From NCBI GenBank assembly GCA_005777185.1, contig SXNL01000255.1, positions 1 to 33,348 of the forward strand: DNA of 33,348 nt, given 5' to 3'. A program made the translations under genes and the position numbers. Within the stretch, counting starts at the first letter, position 1; each line of letters opens with the position of its first letter. This DNA is from Myxococcales bacterium. GTDB lineage: Bacteria; Myxococcota_A; Polyangia; Polyangiales; Polyangiaceae. Of this stretch, positions 30,829 to 33,348 are shown piece after piece. The notes beneath the pieces are model-generated. The model was not told the DNA's origin. It searched no databases and saw nothing but the letters and a program-made list of their open reading frames with translations.

Positions 30829-31578
30829 ATGAAGACCTACAACCTCAACGCCTGTGACTCCAACGAGGCCCTCACGCTCGCGACGGACATCCTCCGCGCG
30901 GGGAAGGTGAAGCGCCTGCACCCCGCGATCGGGCGCGCGCTCGCGCGGGTGAGGACCACCCGCGACGCGCTCCGGTCCGCCCGCGTCGCCCGCCGCTCCG
31001 CCGACGACGGCGGGTCCGCGGGCGTCGGAGGCGCCGTCGCCGCGGTGCGCTCGGTGTTCGCCGGGCTCGCCGACGCCGTCGAGGCGCGCGCCGGCATCGC
31101 CGTCGACGAGGACCTCGTCCTGGGGGCGAAGCGCGTCTACGCGACCGTGTTCCCCGAGGGCACGGGCTTCCTCAACGGAACGGCCGCGGACCTCGAGGTC
31201 GAGTGTGCCGACGTGCTCGATCGCGCCGGCGAGCCCGGGATCGCGACGGCGCTCGAGGAGATGGGTTGCGGCCCGCTCCTCGGGCTCGGCCGCGCCAAGC
31301 TCGCCGGGCTCCACGCGGCGCGCCAGGGCGTCGCGCTCGCGCGGCCGCACCCCGGGCCGGACGGACTCGGCGCCCTCACCGACGTGCTCGCGGCCCTCCG
31401 CGCGTACGCCGAGGTGGTGCAGGCGGTCGAGGTGGTCGAGGGCTCCTCCCTCCGGGACGAGCTGCTCGCTCCGCTCGAGAACCGTCGCGTCCCGCGGCGG
31501 GACCCCGCGCCGACGGCGGACGCGCCGGGGGCGGACCCGCCGCAGATCGAGGAGGTGCCGCCGTCGCGCGCCGCGTGA
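30829..31578 (+). CDS. Hypothetical helical protein; intact member of the duplicated pair
   Basis: A 249-residue soluble protein starting at the ATG at 30829 (MKTYNLNACDSNEALTLATD); a weak GAGAG lies upstream. It is rich in Ala/Leu/Arg helices: ILRAGKVKRLHPAIGRALAR, GLADAVEARAGIAVDEDLVL, AKRVYATVFPEGTGFLNGTA, ALRAYAEVVQAVEVVEG. The C-terminal tail (VPRRDPAPTADAPGADPPQI) is disordered. I do not recognise a named family. Proteins opening 'TYNLNA..SNxALTLAxDIL' and containing 'RxYATVFPEG' seem to form a lineage-specific set in related genomes (from memory, unverified). A truncated copy at 28521-28885 shows that it was duplicated locally. A strong hairpin follows its stop. Confidence 0.7.
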   Translation: MKTYNLNACDSNEALTLATDILRAGKVKRLHPAIGRALARVRTTRDALRSARVARRSADDGGSAGVGGAVAAVRSVFAGLADAVEARAGIAVDEDLVLGAKRVYATVFPEGTGFLNGTAADLEVECADVLDRAGEPGIATALEEMGCGPLLGLGRAKLAGLHAARQGVALARPHPGPDGLGALTDVLAALRAYAEVVQAVEVVEGSSLRDELLAPLENRRVPRRDPAPTADAPGADPPQIEEVPPSRAA

Positions 31579-31601
31579 GGCGTGCGTGAAAGGAGAGGGT
31601 G

Positions 31602-31631
31602 GAGGCCCGCGCGAGAGATCGCGCGGGCCTC
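31602..31631. terminator. Strong hairpin terminator between convergent genes
   Basis: GAGGCCCGCGCGA pairs perfectly with TCGCGCGGGCCTC around a GAGA loop (13-bp stem). It lies 24 bp after the stop at 31578 and 39 bp from the stop of the opposing NrfD gene, so it can serve both. Only a short pyrimidine tract (TGCTCTT) follows. Confidence 0.75.
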
Positions 31632-31670
31632 TGCTCTTCGAACGTCTCCTCCAGCTCGCGGCGGATCGCG

Positions 31671-32933
31671 TCACGGCGGCGGCAGCGACTCGCGGGCCAC
31701 CGTCACCCTCCCGGAGAGCACCGGCAGCACGAGCTTGATCGCCAGCACGAGCACCATCCCGCCGAACGCCCAGACGCCGACCGTGATCTTCCACTCGGTG
31801 AGGCTCGGCACGTACTCGACGACCTCGTGCAGCGCGCTCGGCACGAAGCCCGGGATGATGAGCCCCATCCCCTTCTCGATCCAGACGCCCGTGAACGCGC
31901 ACACGCAGGCGAGCGAGAGCACGGCAGGGCGGGTCCGGCTCTGCGGCAGGTGCACGAGGATCGCCGACGCCACGTTCAAGCCAAGGGCCGTCCATATCCA
32001 GGGCACCAGGGCGTGCTTGCCGTGGAGTCCGAAGAACAGGTACCGCGCCGCCGACACGTGCGCGCCGCCGCTGTAGAACTCGGTGAACTGCTCGGAGCCG
32101 AACATGAACAGGTTCACCAGGATCGTCACCCGGATGAAGCCCGCGAGCGTGCGCACGGGCCCCTCGCCGAAGCGGTACTCGGGGACCACGCGGCGGATCG
32201 CCTGGAGCAGCAGGATCACGAACGCCGGGCCCGAGATGAACGCCGACGCGATGAACCGCGGCGCCAGGAGCGCCGAGTTCCAGAAGGGGCGCCCGCCGAG
32301 GCCGCCGTACAGGAACGCCGTCACGCTGTGGATGGAGATGGCCCACCCGATCGACAGGAACACGAACGGCAGGTACCAGCGCTTGCGCGGGCGCTGGCCG
32401 AGGTACTTCATGTAGACGAGGTACCCCGTGATGTGCAGGTTGAGCGCGAGGTACCCGTTGAGCACGATCACGTCCCACGCGAGCATCGAGATGGGCCAGT
32501 TGAATCGCCCGATGCCGGGCACGATGTGCCAGAACCGGTCGGGCCTGCCGAGGTCCACCACGATGAAGCCGATGCAGACGACGATCGCCGCGATCGCGAG
32601 GAGCTCGCCGATGAGCACCACGTCGTGCATCTCCTCGTCGTCGTACAGGTACGAGGGGATCACCATCATGACCGCGCCGGCGGCGAGCCCCACCCCGAAC
32701 GTGAAGTTCGCGATGTAGAGTCCCCAGGACACGTGGTCGGTCATCGCCGTGCGCGCGAGGCCGTCCACGAGCTGGTGGGTCCAGGCGTTGAGCCCCACGA
32801 GCGACAGCGCCGTGAGCGCCGTCATCCCCACGTAGAAGCGCACGCCCCCCGTGAACGCCATGCGGATCATCCGCGCGAGGAAGCGCGGATAGCTCAGGAT
32901 GGCGCTGTCTCGGGTTCGGGTCATGGAGGGCAT
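31671..32933 (-). CDS. NrfD/PsrC-type polytopic membrane subunit of a quinone-linked oxidoreductase
   Basis: A 420-residue integral membrane protein. The ATG at 32933 overlaps the stop of the iron-sulfur gene by one base (TGATG); a second ATG is at 32924. Roughly ten membrane spans are visible, starting GVRFYVGMTALTALSLVGLN, then SWGLYIANFTFGVGLAAGAV (typical NrfD helix with a conserved GxxxG region). Later come ISIHSVTAFLYGGLGGRPFW and FIASAFISGPAFVILLLQAI. This branch (DsrP/HmeB/ActC-like, about 400 residues) exchanges electrons with menaquinol and may move protons. With the 4Fe-4S partner it should belong to a molybdopterin or cytochrome-linked complex whose catalytic subunit lies outside the window. 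Confidence 0.9.
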   Translation of the reverse strand: MPSMTRTRDSAILSYPRFLARMIRMAFTGGVRFYVGMTALTALSLVGLNAWTHQLVDGLARTAMTDHVSWGLYIANFTFGVGLAAGAVMMVIPSYLYDDEEMHDVVLIGELLAIAAIVVCIGFIVVDLGRPDRFWHIVPGIGRFNWPISMLAWDVIVLNGYLALNLHITGYLVYMKYLGQRPRKRWYLPFVFLSIGWAISIHSVTAFLYGGLGGRPFWNSALLAPRFIASAFISGPAFVILLLQAIRRVVPEYRFGEGPVRTLAGFIRVTILVNLFMFGSEQFTEFYSGGAHVSAARYLFFGLHGKHALVPWIWTALGLNVASAILVHLPQSRTRPAVLSLACVCAFTGVWIEKGMGLIIPGFVPSALHEVVEYVPSLTEWKITVGVWAFGGMVLVLAIKLVLPVLSGRVTVARESLPPP

Positions 32934-33348
32934 CACGTGTCGAAGAAGTAGAAGAAGCGCGGGCGCGTCCCGAGCTCCTCCTTGAGGACGAAGACGCGCT
33001 TGTGCTCGAGCACCCAGCGGATCTCGCTGTCGGGATCGAGGAGGTTGCCGAACACGCGCGCGCCGGTGGGGCAGGCCTCGAGGCAGGCGGGGAGAAGCCC
33101 CTTTCGCGTGCGGTGCAGGCAGAACGTGCACTTCTCGACCACACCGGCCGGGCGGATGCGGTTCGAGAGGTAGGACTGGTCCGGGTTGATCTCGTCGGCC
33201 GGGATCTCGGGCTTCTTCCAGTTGAAGCGGCGCGCGTGGTACGGGCACGCCGCCTCGCAGTAGCGGCAGCCGATGCACCAGTCGTAGTCCACGACCACGA
33301 TGCCGTCCTGCTCCTTCCAGGTCGCCTGCACGGGGCAGACCTTCACGC
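32933..33348 (-). CDS. 4Fe-4S ferredoxin-type electron-transfer subunit (C-terminal part; runs off window end)
   Basis: At least 138 codons, with the N-terminus outside. The window starts inside a CVKVCPVQAT motif. Then come DYDWCIGCRYCEAACPYHAR (CxxCxxCxxxCP) and EKCTFCLHRTRKGLLPACLE followed by ACPTGAR, so remnants of three of the usual four clusters are seen. The PRFFYFFDT end is typical of PsrB/DsrO/TtrB-like subunits that wire a catalytic subunit to an NrfD membrane anchor. The frame is open to the edge, so the GTG at 33346 is not a start. It overlaps the NrfD gene start, so they form one operon. Confidence 0.92.
   Translation of the reverse strand, partial: VKVCPVQATWKEQDGIVVVDYDWCIGCRYCEAACPYHARRFNWKKPEIPADEINPDQSYLSNRIRPAGVVEKCTFCLHRTRKGLLPACLEACPTGARVFGNLLDPDSEIRWVLEHKRVFVLKEELGTRPRFFYFFDT

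Noticed and set aside
1-33348. tRNA, rRNA or riboswitch
   Set aside because: I found no cloverleaf with a TTC-A/G-A arm, no rRNA core sequence and no recognisable riboswitch in the intergenic regions by eye.

Overview
The window is very GC-rich. It is dense in lipoproteins whose mature parts are rich in Asp/Ala/Gly/Thr/Pro, and it carries VCBS/ASPIC proteins, delta-60 repeats, DVDCGG-type cysteine tails, multiheme cytochromes and many GTG starts. This combination points to a myxobacterium-like member of the Myxococcota, probably on the Polyangiales/Sorangiineae side. That is inference from gene content; no rRNA or marker gene is present.

Layout. 1-170: 5' part of a VOC/PhnB-like gene. 253-1065: secreted trypsin-like protease. 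1202-1684: decayed Ser/Thr kinase. 1815-4059: large Asp/Ala/Gly-rich lipoprotein gene with a one-base frameshift. 4082-10482: a tightly coupled four-gene operon on the minus strand (delta-60 repeat lipoprotein, imelysin, HTTM membrane protein, FecA-like TonB-dependent receptor). Its promoter has a consensus -35, and a Fur-box-like palindrome covers its -10, so it reads as an iron-regulated uptake operon. 10622-11594: a lipoprotein and a small protein. 11801-13789: VCBS/ASPIC lipoprotein. 13851-15320: cytochrome P450, divergent from a four-TM membrane protein (15465-16127). 16167-19771: stress-type cluster on the minus strand (PPOX-fold protein, APH-P-loop bifunctional protein, SRPBCC protein, two Hsp20 proteins), whose content recalls the mycobacterial DosR regulon. 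20067-22639: two overlapping multiheme c-type cytochrome genes (6 and 12 putative haem sites), followed tail-to-tail by an ATP-grasp enzyme. 23824-24740: split YeeE/YedE sulfur transporter pair, ended by a 78-bp MITE-like inverted repeat. 24877-25410: Cys-rich lipoprotein. 25453-27330: Tat-type FAD amine oxidase preceded by a lysyl-oxidase C-terminal remnant. 27600-28085: GYPPQG-repeat membrane protein.

28086-30828 is a graveyard and repeat region. It holds REP-like tandem repeats, a deletion-ridden copy of the gene at 30829 together with its upstream region, a Uma2-type nuclease gene, and short remnants that look like a transposase, an RCC1-repeat protein and a group II intron maturase. 30829-31578 is the intact member of the duplicated pair. 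A strong hairpin then separates it from a convergent respiratory module (NrfD-type membrane subunit and 4Fe-4S subunit), which runs off the window end.

The most distinctive systems are the putatively Fur-controlled imelysin/HTTM/delta-60/TonB operon and the paired multiheme cytochromes, one with a collagen-like stalk and the other with mixed CxxCH/CxxxCH/CxxxxCH haem motifs. Every family assignment is from reading the translated sequence; no database search was run.
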